DNA of 64,000 bases from Anastrepha obliqua (Eukaryota; Arthropoda; Insecta; Diptera; Tephritidae): assembly GCF_027943255.1 (NCBI RefSeq), contig NC_072893.1:87489784-87553783 (forward strand). The letters are read 5' to 3'. A program made the translations under genes and the position numbers. Each line of letters starts with the position of its first letter. Position 1 is the stretch's first letter. The notes below the pieces were generated by a model, which saw only the letters and a program-made list of their open reading frames with translations, was not told the origin of the DNA and ran no database searches. Positions 1 to 33,085 of this stretch are shown here, in pieces.

Positions 1-572
1 CGTGATTATTTTCTCATGCGCAATCTTTGCAAGAGTTCAAGTTATTTTCGGCATATACTTCTGAACTCACTTCTTCCAATAATTTTTAATGTGTGTTAAA
101 GTGTCATCTGATAAGTGTTGCGAATTTCAAAATATAAACATATTTTTGCGCAATATAAACTTATCGCTAAAACTGCTACATACATACAAACATGCTTGTC
201 AGACATTTCGCGACATTAAATTGACTAATCCTATTATTTGTTGGTAGTTTGAAGTAATTTAGGCCTATTTTTATAGAAATGTTTTCATTTGCATGGTAGT
301 GCTAACATTATCTGGCTTACCACTTCCTTTCACACGTACTCGTACACACATACATATGCATTATATGCAAAATGAGAGAAGAATCGTATATCGTACCGAA
401 AGTTATACCTTTTTGTATTCACGACGACTAATCTTTCGCTTTTCGCTTTCAAAACTAACTGTAGTAAAAAACTAGAAAGCTGAAAAACGTGTGTCGAATA
501 CAATTTTGATAGATTTCAGGTGTCTCTAACAAAACCGAAATTAATTGCGGCATATGATTGATATTATACTGC
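1..572. other. no gene recognised
   Basis: AT-rich sequence with only short chance reading frames. No splice-bounded coding segment, repeat end or RNA gene is recognisable. If the kinase gene of this window continues leftward it would be intron. Confidence 0.4.
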
Positions 573-651
573 CAATGAAATGGAAAAACATCAAGACGCA
601 TACCACAAATTTTAGGAGGAGCTCGACCGACAAAGGTTGTAGACGCCATTT
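573..651 (+). repeat. SINE fragment (3' part)
   Basis: About 80 bp match the 3' half of the tRNA-derived SINE seen complete further on: an ATGGAAAAACATCAAGACGC-type block, then an AGGAGGAGCTCGACC-type block, then a decayed form of the block that ends GCGCC in better copies. The tRNA-like head is missing. Orientation is opposite to the two long copies. Confidence 0.6.
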
Positions 652-1030
652 GCAAATATACTTGTATATATAAAATTTATGAGAGTTGGAATCTTAAGAA
701 AACACTTTCCCTTACTTGCCAGAAAGAATCAGAATCACACTTTTTCCAAAACTAGAATGCTCCGGTGCTGGATTCTGTTAGAAGGATCAAACGAAATACA
801 CATTTTGAGCCGATTTAAAAGTTTACGATTAAATTTAATTTTTTGGGTGTGCGGAGACCAAAGGTTCACCCTTTTCGACATTCTCATGGTAAATCGGCAT
901 AGGGAACTATACTACGATCCCTACATTTTAGTTACATCGGTTGTTTTTTTAGCTGCAGAGATCTAACGATATTGATAACTATGGTTTAACAGCTCAGAAT
1001 TGCAAAATGTGTTGGTTTGCTTAGTAAGGT

Positions 1031-1425
1031 TTGGCAAGTCATCATGAATCGTGTTACCCTAGAATAACGTTTCCAAATTGTGGAAATTTACTTAAAAAAA
1101 ATATCTGTTCGCGAAGTTCATACAGCACTGGCGACATCATCGGCTATTGTTTCTTTCTAAATAAGGAAGGAGCTGCCGTTATGCTGAATGGCGAGCGCTA
1201 TCGAGCCATGCTGACTGAAGTTTTGTTTCCAAAAATTAACGGACGGTGCCACTTGCCATATAACACGCCAACAATCGATTTATAGCAATATGCAAGGCGC
1301 CGTTGTTGCCATAATGCTAGATTTATTAGAAAAAGTAGTCAAAACCTGGACTGATCGAATGGACCATGTAACTCGTAGCAACGGCGGACATAACAAGAGA
1401 TGATACTCAAAAAATAAATAAATAA
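1031..1425 (+). pseudogene. Tc1/mariner-type transposase relic (rosa-like)
   Basis: Broken reading frames give the order of a rosa-type transposase: GDIIGYCFF (as in GGIIGPYFF), then LNGERYRAMLTEVLFPKING, then a decayed CHLPYNTPTIDL (as in CHTANTTIDLL), then in another frame VVKTWTDRMDHVTRSNGGH, the usual C-terminus. The segment between the second and third catalytic Asp is missing, so it cannot be active. No terminal repeats are visible. Confidence 0.65.
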
Positions 1426-1429
1426 ATAT

Positions 1430-3300
1430 AAAAAATGCAATCCAGCAATATTTTTACTGTTTTGTATTATAAGTTTTCCTCAAGCTTTTAAAAAACACCC
1501 GTTATGTTATGCTCCGCTGTTCTATGTAAAAAACAACGGGAAACATTTATGTGAAACATTTTAACCCTCTAACACCAAAATAGATAGTCCTTTTTTGTCC
1601 CTTTTGTGAGAAAGGGTTCAAAATACGCATAACAGAGGAATATAACGGTTTGAAATGTACCACAAAAATATGTGTCATAAAATTCCACTATACGTTTCTT
1701 AATACATCAAAGCTCAAAACTCAACTTTAACGCCAGAAATAAGTCAAAACGGAAAAATGTGTACGGTAACTTCTACTGAAATTGCACCAAAACAATTTGT
1801 TCAATGCAACTAACGAAATTAAGCTTTTAACCTCTTAGGGCTCATACACCTGCTATTTGAAATAGTGAAAAATTCTCTCGCCTTACGATTAAATCTCTAA
1901 GAATAGCACGAGTGCACAGAATTTTCGCAAAATAAAACCTAAATATGTATTTCTCGTTTTATTTAATATATTTTTATATTATAAAAGTTAAAATTATTTT
2001 ATTTGTAATACAGCAGACTTTTTAGGTCAAAATAATATTAAATAAAAATTGAAAAATATATACTGCGGGTGTCAGAAACTTTGAGTCATTTCCATTCAAG
2101 GGGTTATGAGGAGCTGCCACTCTGCTCTCACGCCAAGGAGTATTACTCGTATATTGGGTTACATTTGTAAACCAGACATGAAATTCGCACACGATATATG
2201 TATGTTTGTGGCTGCTCAGCCGCATATTCGTTGTTTGCATGTTAAGTTATAAACAATACCTGTAGTAAATATTTACATCTACACACATACATATACATAT
2301 ATGGGATATAAATATACAATCCAAGCGTTTGAGCTTGTATTGCGATTCAACAACCGATTATTATTAATCAAAACAATTGATCGAATAGGTTATTTATGAT
2401 AATTATCACGCCAACGAAAAATAGAGCATTGAATTTCATTGACTTACTTACATATGTACTTGTATGTACTTGTATGTACATATAAGTATATTACATAGTA
2501 TGTATTCTGTGCGAAAATTTATTGTATCAATAAATGCGTCAGTCTCGCGCATACGTCATTGGCTTGCATTTCATCTACTCCCCTGCTTTCACCAATCCCG
2601 ACTTATACAGTTATTTTTTGTAAATTCAAAAAATTCTTTAACTGTTGCATTTAGCATTATAATTAGCACTTAAGCCGATCTAAAGAATGTTCTAGAATTT
2701 TTCAGCTTCCATAAAGTGGGCGCAATATGGAATTTTTATGTAATCGTATATGCAAACATACATACATACATATAGTTGGTTGCATGTATGTGTACATTTG
2801 GCAAACGGGACTGAATCACGACAAGCACCTCTTGCTCCATATGCCATACGTTGAACTTGCTTATTGAATTTAGTGGTCACGGCGTTCACGCGTACACATT
2901 TGCCCCCGTAATCATGTGCAACAAGCACAATAGATAGATGCTTCCAGATTCCACTCGCCGGCTTTCGGTTGTTGTTTCGTTGATTAAATTGTAAGCTTCC
3001 GTCATTTGAAAAGCGGCGCAGACAATTCAATCAAATTAAGCAGCATTCATCGCGCAGAGCTGTTGTCCAAGTTGAAAATTTGCCATCCGATTTACGAAAA
3101 GATTGTTAAAAATACACACAAGTCTATACTTAAATGTCGCATATAAGTATGTATAAAAATACTTGCATATTTTCAATTGTCAGGTATTCTATTCGTCTTG
3201 TGTAAGCAAGACAAATACTTAGTACACTTTTGTGTTGCATTAATTTGACCTTTCCAATTGAACAAGCCCTAAGAGGCGCCATTTCATTTCCACTTAACCA
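1430..3300. other. intergenic or intronic, no gene recognised
   Basis: AT-rich DNA with CATA/TATG-type simple repeats (for example near 2280 and 2755). Two minus-strand frames here (72 and 112 codons) show no family resemblance and no coding-like composition. The last few hundred bases are the likely upstream region of the secreted-protein gene. Confidence 0.4.
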
Positions 3301-3311
3301 GAGTTCAGAGT

Positions 3312-3317
3312 TCAGTT
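3312..3317 (+). promoter_or_regulatory. possible initiator (Inr)
   Basis: TCAGTT fits the arthropod initiator consensus. It lies just upstream of a short putative first exon (about 3314-3335) that ends at an AA|GTAAAA donor, matched by the TTTGCAG acceptor at 3414, two bases before the ATG. No clear TATA box is present at -30, so transcript data would be needed to be sure of the start. Confidence 0.35.
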
Positions 3318-3415
3318 ACTTAATTGTCAGATAAAGTAAAAAGAAACGATTATAATTGGGTGGTAGATTATTCAATACATTTATTATAACTATTCCTTCT
3401 TTTCTTCTTTGCAGT

Positions 3416-4672
3416 ATGAAGTTCCAATTAGTCGTTCTATCCGCCCTGCTCGTCAGCGCATTCGCTTTACCCGTACCCGATGAGGAAGTGTCGCCTGTAG
3501 TGCAAGCGGCGCCACAAATCCAGGAGAAAGCCACTGAACTGCAAAAGGCCGAAGAAAAAGTTATCGATGCGATCAAGCCTGCTGAGTCACGCGCTGCTGA
3601 AACTCCTGCCATCGCTGCCGCTCCCGCCTTAGCTGCCGAGGCAAAGAAAGAAGAGAAGCCTGCTGAATTACCATTGAATACTCCCGATGCCGAATTGAGC
3701 CAAAGCTTGCCCGCCGAAAAGAAAGAGGAGAAGAAGGACAAGCAGACACGCGCTGATGATCAAGTTGAGGAAGCAAAGGCTTTGCCCGTACTTGATGCCG
3801 CGCCCGCTGCCGCTACTGTTGCCGCCGCTGAAGAACCAAAACAGGCCGAGCAAGTTCAGCCTTTGGTAGCTGCTGAGGAACTGGCTAACATTGAAGGCAA
3901 ATCCACCATTATTGCTGAAGCCGCACCTTCCGAACAGAAAAAGGATGAACTCTCTGCCGCTGAAGAAACGCCTGTGGTGAAAACTGATGCTGCTCTAGTT
4001 GCCTCTGTTGATGCCGCTCCTGCTGAAACAAAGAAGGAGGAAACTATCGCGCGTCAAGAGCGTGTCGGTGAAGCAGTGAATGAAGTTGATGTCAATGCTG
4101 TTCCTGCTGCATCTGTTGTTGCTGAAGTAGTGCCAGAAGTCAAAAGCTTGCCAGCAGAAGAATCCGCACCTTCCACTATCTCCACCGCCGATGCTGCGCC
4201 CGAACAGCCCGCTGAAACCGAAAAACAACAACAACCAGAAGCGGCCAAGGAACTATTGAAAGCTGCCGCTTCTGAGCCCGTTGCTGAGAAAGCCGCACCA
4301 GCGGCGCAAGCGCCAGCCGGAGATATTCCTCAGCAAGCAAGCGAGGAGAGCGCCGCCAAGGCACTGAAGGCTGAGGAGTCCGCACCAGCACCAGCCGCAA
4401 TAGCCGCCAACGCCGCCTTGCCAGAAGCCAAAAAAGCCGAAGAACCTGCTGCTGCTGCATCCGCACCAGCTGAACTGCAACAAGAACAGCAGAAGGAAAT
4501 CAAGCCCGAGGTAAAGGAAAGCGAACCTAAGACATTGGAGGAGAAGAAACCTGCTGCTGAGGCTGAAAAACCAAGTGGTAGCAAGAAATCCGAAGGATCT
4601 AAGGACTCCAACTCGTCCGATTCCTCCGAATCGAAGGAAAGCAGCGAATCAAAGGAGGACAAATCAGACTAG
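3416..4672 (+). CDS. secreted Ala/Glu/Lys/Pro-rich low-complexity protein
   Basis: 418 codons. The ATG at 3416 is preferred over the upstream in-frame ATG because it follows a splice acceptor (polypyrimidine tract, then TTTGCAG) by two bases and begins a good signal peptide: MKF, a hydrophobic core (residues 4-16), probable cleavage after AFA at residue 17. The mature part has no recognisable fold. It is dominated by Ala, Glu, Lys and Pro in loosely repeated blocks (AAPA-, AEE-, EKK-type), with very few aromatic residues or cysteines. The last 30 residues are a Ser/Lys/Glu/Asp tail. Codon use is GC-richer than the surroundings, as expected for a real gene. An AATAAA lies 52 bases after the stop. 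The product is probably an extracellular, intrinsically disordered, highly charged protein. I do not recognise an orthologue, and function cannot be inferred. Long antisense frames here are shadows of its composition. Confidence 0.85.
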   Translation: MKFQLVVLSALLVSAFALPVPDEEVSPVVQAAPQIQEKATELQKAEEKVIDAIKPAESRAAETPAIAAAPALAAEAKKEEKPAELPLNTPDAELSQSLPAEKKEEKKDKQTRADDQVEEAKALPVLDAAPAAATVAAAEEPKQAEQVQPLVAAEELANIEGKSTIIAEAAPSEQKKDELSAAEETPVVKTDAALVASVDAAPAETKKEETIARQERVGEAVNEVDVNAVPAASVVAEVVPEVKSLPAEESAPSTISTADAAPEQPAETEKQQQPEAAKELLKAAASEPVAEKAAPAAQAPAGDIPQQASEESAAKALKAEESAPAPAAIAANAALPEAKKAEEPAAAASAPAELQQEQQKEIKPEVKESEPKTLEEKKPAAEAEKPSGSKKSEGSKDSNSSDSSESKESSESKEDKSD

Positions 4673-4723
4673 AAATCTAAACGAATAAGATCAAATACCT
4701 CCCATCCATGAGTTTACAAAAAC

Positions 4724-4729
4724 AATAAA
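4724..4729 (+). terminator. poly(A) signal of the secreted-protein gene
   Basis: Canonical AATAAA 52 bases beyond the TAG stop. Further AATAAA motifs occur downstream (near 5300 and 5600), so a longer 3' UTR is possible. Confidence 0.5.
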
Positions 4730-6188
4730 CATAACATTATAATTATTTGACCACCACGCTTCAAACAACCATATATCAATTGGGGAAAGAAGTTATGCAA
4801 GCAAACAAAAACAAAAAACAAAACAAGAACGACCTATGCTAAGTGGTCACAAACTCAACGCTCTTAATAATATTTAGTTAGTTATTTTTAGTTGTTAAAA
4901 CTATTTAGAAAGAAACTAAATCAACATAACGGACAAAACGAGGGACCGAAAGGTGAATGGATATTTGCAAAAAAAGGCAATCATTATTATGACGTAGGCA
5001 GTGTAAAGAACCAGCGTAGTTATGATAAAAATCAGGATTAACTAGATGCCGATGACGATCGAGAGTATAGTCAAGTATAGCCACAGTGGTAGGTAGCATG
5101 TGCCCAGTTCAGTGACATCAACCGCACATACAGATATCGTCATAACATTTCAGATCGTACATCGGAGATCCAGAGATCTTCAACTCCCAAACAGCATTAA
5201 ATACTGAAAACAAGGACAAACCAAGAAGATGGCATACAAGCAATAATACTTACACAAGTAATTATGATATATCATAAATTATTTACATAAATCGAAAAAT
5301 AAATCTAAGCTTAATTAAATTAAACAAAAAACAAAAAAATACAACTAAATCTACAACAAGCTGTAAGGAGAAGTTAGAATGAGGGAATATTTAATTTTAA
5401 TGTTATATTGTACGAGTAGTTATTGCTGAGGGAAGCAAGAAAGCCAATCATTATGAAAAATGCACAACTACTTTTAAGTTTATAACCCACTTCGAATTGG
5501 TAAAAAGAGACACACACTACGTACGAGCATGTATGTATGTGTAGCGTTAATCCTAACACACACAATTACAAAAGATCGACATCAGAAACGTCCGCCTTTA
5601 AATAAACAATGCACACACCGAACAATAAACGGAAATACATGAATATTTTTGAAAAATATCAGACACCAACCTACGTTAGATAATATTATGGACCAATTAC
5701 GTTTAATTTTATAAATTATATGTATGTTTAATGTTTATAAAATCTCTGCTGGCACTTGCAATTCAAGTTTTTAGGTCTTTAATTATCTATGCGCATTTAT
5801 GGTAGCTGCAGCTCTGAATTACATTTCGAACAAAAACGCACTTTTGTAATTGAAATGTAGTTGAAACGCACTCAATTCGAATGTGTATAGATAAAAAACA
5901 AAATACGATGATTACATAACACCTATATACCATACACGCATATGAACAAGATGTATTTGTACGATTTTTATATAGACTGACATTTTTGGATAAAAAAATA
6001 AAAATAATAAAAATCAAAGTGTCTGCTGTTTTAATTTTTCTTTTCAGTAATGGAAATAGGAAACAAACAGGGAAATATTAAATTTTTCTATATAATTAAA
6101 TGTGTGTGCAAGTTATGGATAGATAGATGGAGAAAGCTGTTTTCTAGCATTGTAATACACATTAATTTCCAAAGGGTATCTATTAAAC
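4730..6188. other. 3' flank of the secreted-protein gene, no gene recognised
   Basis: AT-rich sequence with several AATAAA motifs, compatible with an extended 3' UTR followed by intergenic DNA. The short frames on either strand do not resemble any family. Confidence 0.4.
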
Positions 6189-6689
6189 AAAGTTTTTTTT
6201 TTTTGTTTTTTATTTTATTACTATTGCAATCTAGTTAACAAAACTAATAAGCAATTCATTTTACATATATTTAATTAAATTAAAACATCTCAAGTAAAGA
6301 CAAAATTTTATGAAAAGAGATCATGCGGTTTCGTCCTTTTTAATCTTCTCGTGAGGTCATCAGTTACAAGTAGTTTGGCTGCTTCATCATTGATGTGCTG
6401 CTGAAGTCTCTCTTTATGCTTATTTGCGAATTTTTTTATGATATCCGTAATGGTATCTATATTAAGATCCTTATGTAGATTGCAATTACAAATGTACCAC
6501 GGCGCTCTAACGATGTCGCGTAATACTTTATTTTGGAATCGTTGAATGATGTTTTTGTTGCTTTCACTGGTGCAGCCTCAGAGCTGTATGCCATATGACC
6601 ACACTGGTTTCAGTATTTGGTTGTATAAAAGTATTTTGTTATAAATAGAGAGTTTAGAATGTCGGCCTAACAGCCAATACATTTTCTTG

Positions 6690-8276
6690 GGCTGGAATTT
6701 AGAACAATGCCGATCTTGGAATTTCTGGCAAACTATAATGTTTTTTTTAATGAAACTTGGTGGAGATGTTAGTGAGGTGTTAAGGAACACTCTTTATAAC
6801 TTTAAATTAATCGGGAAATAATAATTTTTTGATTATTTACATTCAAAATGCCCTTGGGAACATCAGTATAATTTGCCACATTACACTCTATATTTTTTAA
6901 CATTTCACTATAAATCACCAAATATACACTCACACGCGTGGTTGTACCGATTTTTATGCTAATATTCCAATTATATCTATTAAAATTAAATGCAAATTCA
7001 TTTGCCTATGCAATCACATTCCAATTTTAAGCGCGAACAAGAAGAAGATTGGAATTACAAGAGTATGGTGTTGCCGGATGCCTGCAAATGAAAACAAAAA
7101 TTAAGTACTTGAGTTTAGTGTTAATGATGGGAATGGGGGTTATTGTGCCTGCTTACTACATACACGCATATGACGTTTTAATTTTGGGTTCAATGGTTTT
7201 AACACGGAAAGGAGTTTTACGCAAAAATACTGTGGATTGCGTAGCCGGAGTTGGACTGATGAGGGTTATTTTTTTGAAGTGCGGCCGAAGGCCGCCCACG
7301 CGAAAAGGAGTTCTACGCAAAAATACTGTGGATTGCGTAGCCGGAGTTGGACTGATGAGGGTTATTTTTTTGAAGTGCGGCCGAAGGCCGCCCACGCGAA
7401 AAGGAGTTCTACGCAAAAATACTGTGGATTGCGTAGCCGGAGTTGGACTGATGAGGGTTATTTTTTTGAAGCGCGGCCGAAGGCCGCCCACGCGAAAAGA
7501 AGTTCTACGCAAAAATACTGTGGATTGCGTAGCCGGAGTTGGACTGATGAGGGTTATTTTTTTGAAGCGCGGCCGAAGGCCGCACACGCGAAAAGGAGTT
7601 CTACGCAAAAATACTGTGGATTGCGTAGCCGGAGTTGGACTGATGAGGGTTATTTTTTTGAAGTGCGGCCGAAGGCCGCCCACGCGAAAAGGAGTTCTAC
7701 GCAAAAATACTGTGGATTGCGTAGCCGGAGTTGGACTGATGAGGGTTATTTTTTTGAAGTGCGGCCGAAGGCCGCCCACGCGAAAAGGAGTTCTATGCAA
7801 AAATACTGTGGATTGCGTAGCCGGAGTTGGACTGATGAGGGTTATTTTTATGAAGCGCGGCCGAAGGCCGCCTACGCGATAAAGAGTTCCACGCAAAAAT
7901 ACTGTGTTAATTAATTTAATTTAATTTTAATTACTTTATTATTTTTTGTGATACGCTTAATATCATTGTTTTTAAGTTTAAATGAGTTGTATGTTTTTAT
8001 TTTCAAATTCATTTCTCAACTTTAAATTACAGCAAAAAATACTGCAGTTTTACAATGAACCTTCCACTGAACATCCCTGCGTGCGAACTTCGTTTTCATT
8101 TCAGGTGTATGGCAACACCAACTTTTCGCTAAATTATAGAACTTTAACATTAAATTACTTAAAAACTATAAGCCTCCGCAGGTTCTGTTTTCAGTTTTAA
8201 GATGGGGATACACCCCTCTATCACCCCCTTTTTACCGTTTTTTCCAAAGCGATCGGCATTATACTAAATTCTAGCC
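6690..8276. mobile_element. non-autonomous DNA transposon with 8-bp target duplication
   Basis: Flanked by TTTTCTTG at 6682-6689 and 8277-8284. The ends are imperfect inverted repeats of about 26 bp: GGCTGGAATTTAGAACAATG on the left and GGCTAGAATTTAGTATAATG (reverse complement) on the right, both followed by CCGATC. It holds no transposase-like frame. Its centre is a tandem array of 96-bp units. An 8-bp duplication fits hAT, P or Merlin elements; the GG-start would fit Merlin best, but the superfamily is not settled. It interrupts the jockey reverse transcriptase gene. Confidence 0.85.
7211..7905. repeat. tandem array, seven 96-bp units plus a partial unit
   Basis: Unit boundaries (GGAGTT) fall at 7211, 7307, 7403, 7499, 7595, 7691, 7787 and 7883, exactly 96 bp apart, with only a few substitutions between units. 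Each unit holds GCGGCCGAAGGCCGC, a perfect 6-bp hairpin with a 3-base loop, and a second inverted repeat TACGCAA...TTGCGTA. Because 96 is divisible by three, stop-free frames run through the array on both strands; these are not judged to be genes. Confidence 0.95.
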
Positions 8277-8712
8277 TTTTCTTGTATTTAAGAATTAACT
8301 AATCGTGTTTTTTCTTGACATGTGCTTTCCATCTCAGTTTAGCATCTAAGGTCATTCCTAGATATTTTGCCGTATTTGCATGCGGTATTGCCGTATTATT
8401 GATAAATATTGGTTTATAATTTATATTTCTATTAGTGAAGTGAACATGCACAGACTTGGTTTCGTTTAACTTGACACGCCATTTTTTGGTCCAATTTTGA
8501 ATTGCATTTACTGACTTGTAACTTCTGAATTGCTTCTAAGTGTTTTCCATCAGTTGCTAATACTGCAGTATCATCGGCAAATGTTGCAGTTGTTGTATTG
8601 CTGCATGTGGGTATATCGTTAGTATACAAGAGATACAAAACTGGCCCGAGTACACTGCCTTGCGGGACCCCTGCATTAATATCTTTCTTTCTTAAACAAA
8701 GTGAAATCAGTA

Positions 8713-9080
8713 TATAACATATTTTCTTTGGACACGTTTATTTGTCAAGAGCTTTGTCAGTGCATTAACCCATTTGCCAACAACTTTAGATTTACATGTT
8801 TTTCAAATTTACAAACAAAATTTTATTCAATCGAACCAAAAATATAAAATTTTGGTACTTTAAATTTGTTTTCAAACAAATTAACCTTTCAGCAGGCTGT
8901 GTCTATTTTGTAAGTTAAAGTTTTTAATGTGAATCGATTTCATTTTGCTTAACGCCCCGCGGGTAATTGCATGAGCCGTCCTGTCACATACCAGTCAGAA
9001 CCTTTTCCCTGATCTCGCTCGTTAACAGCACTCCATAAATCCAACGTGATGAGCAAGCTTTTCAGCTGGATAAACATATA
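8713..9080. other. no gene recognised
   Basis: Lies between the jockey relic and the first rosa-type element. It contains a GC-richer stretch near 8950-9060, possibly part of the LINE relic into which the rosa element inserted, but I cannot assign it. Confidence 0.3.
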
Positions 9081-10007
9081 AAGGGTGTTTTTTTAGAGGT
9101 TAGGTTTTCAAGATGAAATAAAACGTATATAATTTAATGTTATGGCCAAGAATTTAGCTTTATTATAAAGATAAGGGTTTGCCATTATGTTTTAAAAATG
9201 ATTTCGGGCAATTGGCCGCCGCGGCTGGCTCGAATAAATTCCAGCCGAGAGGCCCAATTTTCTACCACTTTTTGCAGCAATTGGGGCCGTATGTCAGCAA
9301 TAACGCGCCGAATATTCTCTTCCAAGACGTCAATCGTCTCGGGCTTATCTGCGTAGACAAGCGACTTCACATAGCCCCACAAGAAATAGTCCAGCGGTGT
9401 TATATCGCACGATCTTGGAGGCCATGCCACAGGTCCACGGCGCGAGATAATGCGCTCACCAAAAGTTTCCTTCAATAAATCGATTGTTGCGTTGGCTGTA
9501 TGGCATGTAGCGCGTTTTGTTGGAACCAAAGGTCGTCCACATCAACATCGTCCAATTCAGGCACGAAAAAGTCATTAATCATGGCTCTATAGCGCTCTCC
9601 ATTGACTGTAACATTATGGCCGGCTTCATTTTTAAAGAAATATGGACCAATGATTCCCTCTGCCCATAGAGCACACCAAACAGTGACTTTTAGAGGATGT
9701 AACAGCGTCTCAGCAATGGCTTGTGGATTATGTTCACTCCAAATGCGACAATTTTGCTTATTGACATACCCATTCAACCAAAAGTGAGCTTCATCGCTGA
9801 ACAAAATTTTCTTCGATGCGTCGCGCGAACCGAACCATTATTTTCGTAATAAATTTGCACGATTTGCAAACGTTGTTCAGGTGTAAGTCTATTCATTATG
9901 AAATGGCAAACCAAACTGAGCATAAATCAAGTGACAGCTGTCAAAAAGACCATCTACGAAAAAAGTAGTGCCAACTTGAAAACCTAACCTCTAAAAAAAA
10001 CACCCTT
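9081..10007 (-). mobile_element. rosa-type (DD41D) mariner-like element, copy 1, internally deleted
   Basis: Bounded by TA on both sides (9079-9080 and 10008-10009). Inverted ends begin AAGGGTGTTTTTTTAGAGG and continue through GTTAGGTTTTCAAG. On the minus strand it starts MNRLTPEQRLQIVQIYYENN and after GSVRAT jumps out of frame to the SKKILFSDEAHF block: the rest of the DNA-binding domain, about 125 residues in related elements, is deleted. Length is 927 bp, against about 1.3 kb expected for a complete element. Confidence 0.9.
9185..9804 (-). pseudogene. rosa-type transposase catalytic domain, frameshifted
   Basis: Carries FSDEAHFWLNGYVNKQNCRI, TVWCALWAEGIIGPYFF, VNGERYRAMIND, then CHTANATIDLLKE and WPPRSCDITPLDYFLWG, and ends GGQLPEIIFKT. 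A single-base loss near 9515, compared with the copy at 16017-16637, breaks the frame just at the second catalytic Asp block. Separation of the second and third Asp, read from the intact copy, is 41 residues. Confidence 0.85.
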
Positions 10008-10009
10008 TA

Positions 10010-10565
10010 TTTAGCCAAAATATGCATCACTCAAGATACGCGTACTGTTCGCGAATTTTAGCAGTCGCTCGAGCTCCAGTTCAGGGATAGATTCTAGCCT
10101 TTCAAAGCTGTGAGCACTCAGGTAGCATAATCTAGCTTTCTTCTATCGAACGATGTAACCGATTTAGTGTACTTGTCATCATATGCGTATTTACACATGA
10201 TCCTGGCAACTTTGCAATTGGTTAAGCTAAACCATCTTTTGCCTTTCTTAGCATGCGTTCCTCTAGTTATTTTTGAATTGTGCGCAGGAGTTTAAGTATC
10301 TGACTTATTTGATCCTCACCTAGTGTCCCTCTATGCCGTTACAGCCAGGAACCCAATAAACACAAAGCCTGCAGTTACGAGCGAGCTTGCTGATTGCTTC
10401 CTTGCATTCATGGACATTTTTGAATGATACACAATATGATTTTATCGCTTTTATAGCCGCTTGGCTAACCACGTAGAAGTTTATTGCGCAGTTAATTGTT
10501 GCGTCTGTACATAAAAGCTCTGCTGCCTGCTCTGCTCTGCTGTATACATACATATATCTATACAT
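10010..10565 (-). pseudogene. non-LTR retrotransposon RNase H and C-terminal tail relic
   Basis: Minus-strand frame has SQAAIKAIKSYCVSFKNVHE, ISKLARNCRLCVYWVPGCNG and IEG, the active-site and GHxGIxGNE blocks of the RNase H domain of R1/I-type LINEs (here mutated to GCNGIEGH). Past the stop, homology seems to continue in broken form (NCKVARIMCKYAYDDK). The rosa copy begins at its lower edge, so it may have inserted into this relic. Confidence 0.7.
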
Positions 10566-32714
<22,149 letters not shown>

Positions 32715-32894
32715 CTGCAAACGAAGAGAGAGTGAAGGTATTATTGATGTAAACAATATTTCTGATTCCCAGTTATAAAAAAAATCGTTTGAATAAAAAA
32801 ATCGGCGGCAATGCAGATTCAAAATTTTGTGCGTTAAAAACAAAAAAAAGAGAGTAAGACATTAAGGGGTCTAAAAATATTGGCAACGTAAAAC

Positions 32895-33025
32895 CATATT
32901 CAACAAGGGAACGGAAAGCGGATCTATTGACTAGAGAGGCTGTGGCATTAACTCTGGTGGGGTCTGAGATTTATTTTGCGGCGGATCAACATACAATAAA
33001 GAACAGGACAACATTCATACAAAAG
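32895..33025 (+). pseudogene. LINE RNase H end fragment
   Basis: Reads KADLLTREAVALTLVGSEIY and FAADQHTIKN, like the closing part of LINE RNase H domains (NEKADELARxGA...LVGPEP). Short and isolated. Confidence 0.5.
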
Positions 33026-33085
33026 TAGGGGTCAGGACAGATGCACCAATGATAGTTAGCTGTACGGTATCGAAAAAACTCGGAT

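Larger units (their letters stand above)
6189..8712 (-). mobile_element. jockey-like non-LTR retrotransposon (3' part), split by a DNA transposon
   Basis: Reading on the minus strand from 8712: [16 protein letters not shown], then the FADDTAVLA catalytic block, then KYLGM-type and HVKKK blocks. The element is then interrupted at 8276 and resumes at 6681 with MYWLLGRHSKLSIYNKILLY, LKPVWSYGIQL and, down to about 6310, the C-terminus typical of jockey (KHKERLQ..., RRLKRTKPHDL). A T-run at 6189-6201 is the probable poly(A) tail. It is 5'-truncated and carries at least one stop and a frame change. Removing the insertion and one copy of its 8-bp target duplication restores the reading frame exactly at KYKK|MYWLL. 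Confidence 0.85.

Noticed and set aside
3316..4662. Minus-strand frames of 141, 110 and 96 codons over the secreted-protein gene
   Set aside because: They mirror the GC-rich alanine and glutamate codons of the plus-strand gene and change frame repeatedly. No start, splice or family evidence.
7211..7905. Hammerhead ribozyme in each 96-bp unit (CTGATGA followed later by GAAA)
   Set aside because: The core words are present, but I could not pair stem II beyond one base pair, and no strand complements AGGAGTTC in the position of stem III with a UH cleavage site.
7049..7914. Three overlapping long reading frames (277, 246 and 225 codons) in the 96-bp array
   Set aside because: They arise because the repeat length is a multiple of three and each unit lacks stops in those frames. 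The predicted peptides are 32-residue repeats with no family and lie inside a non-coding transposon.
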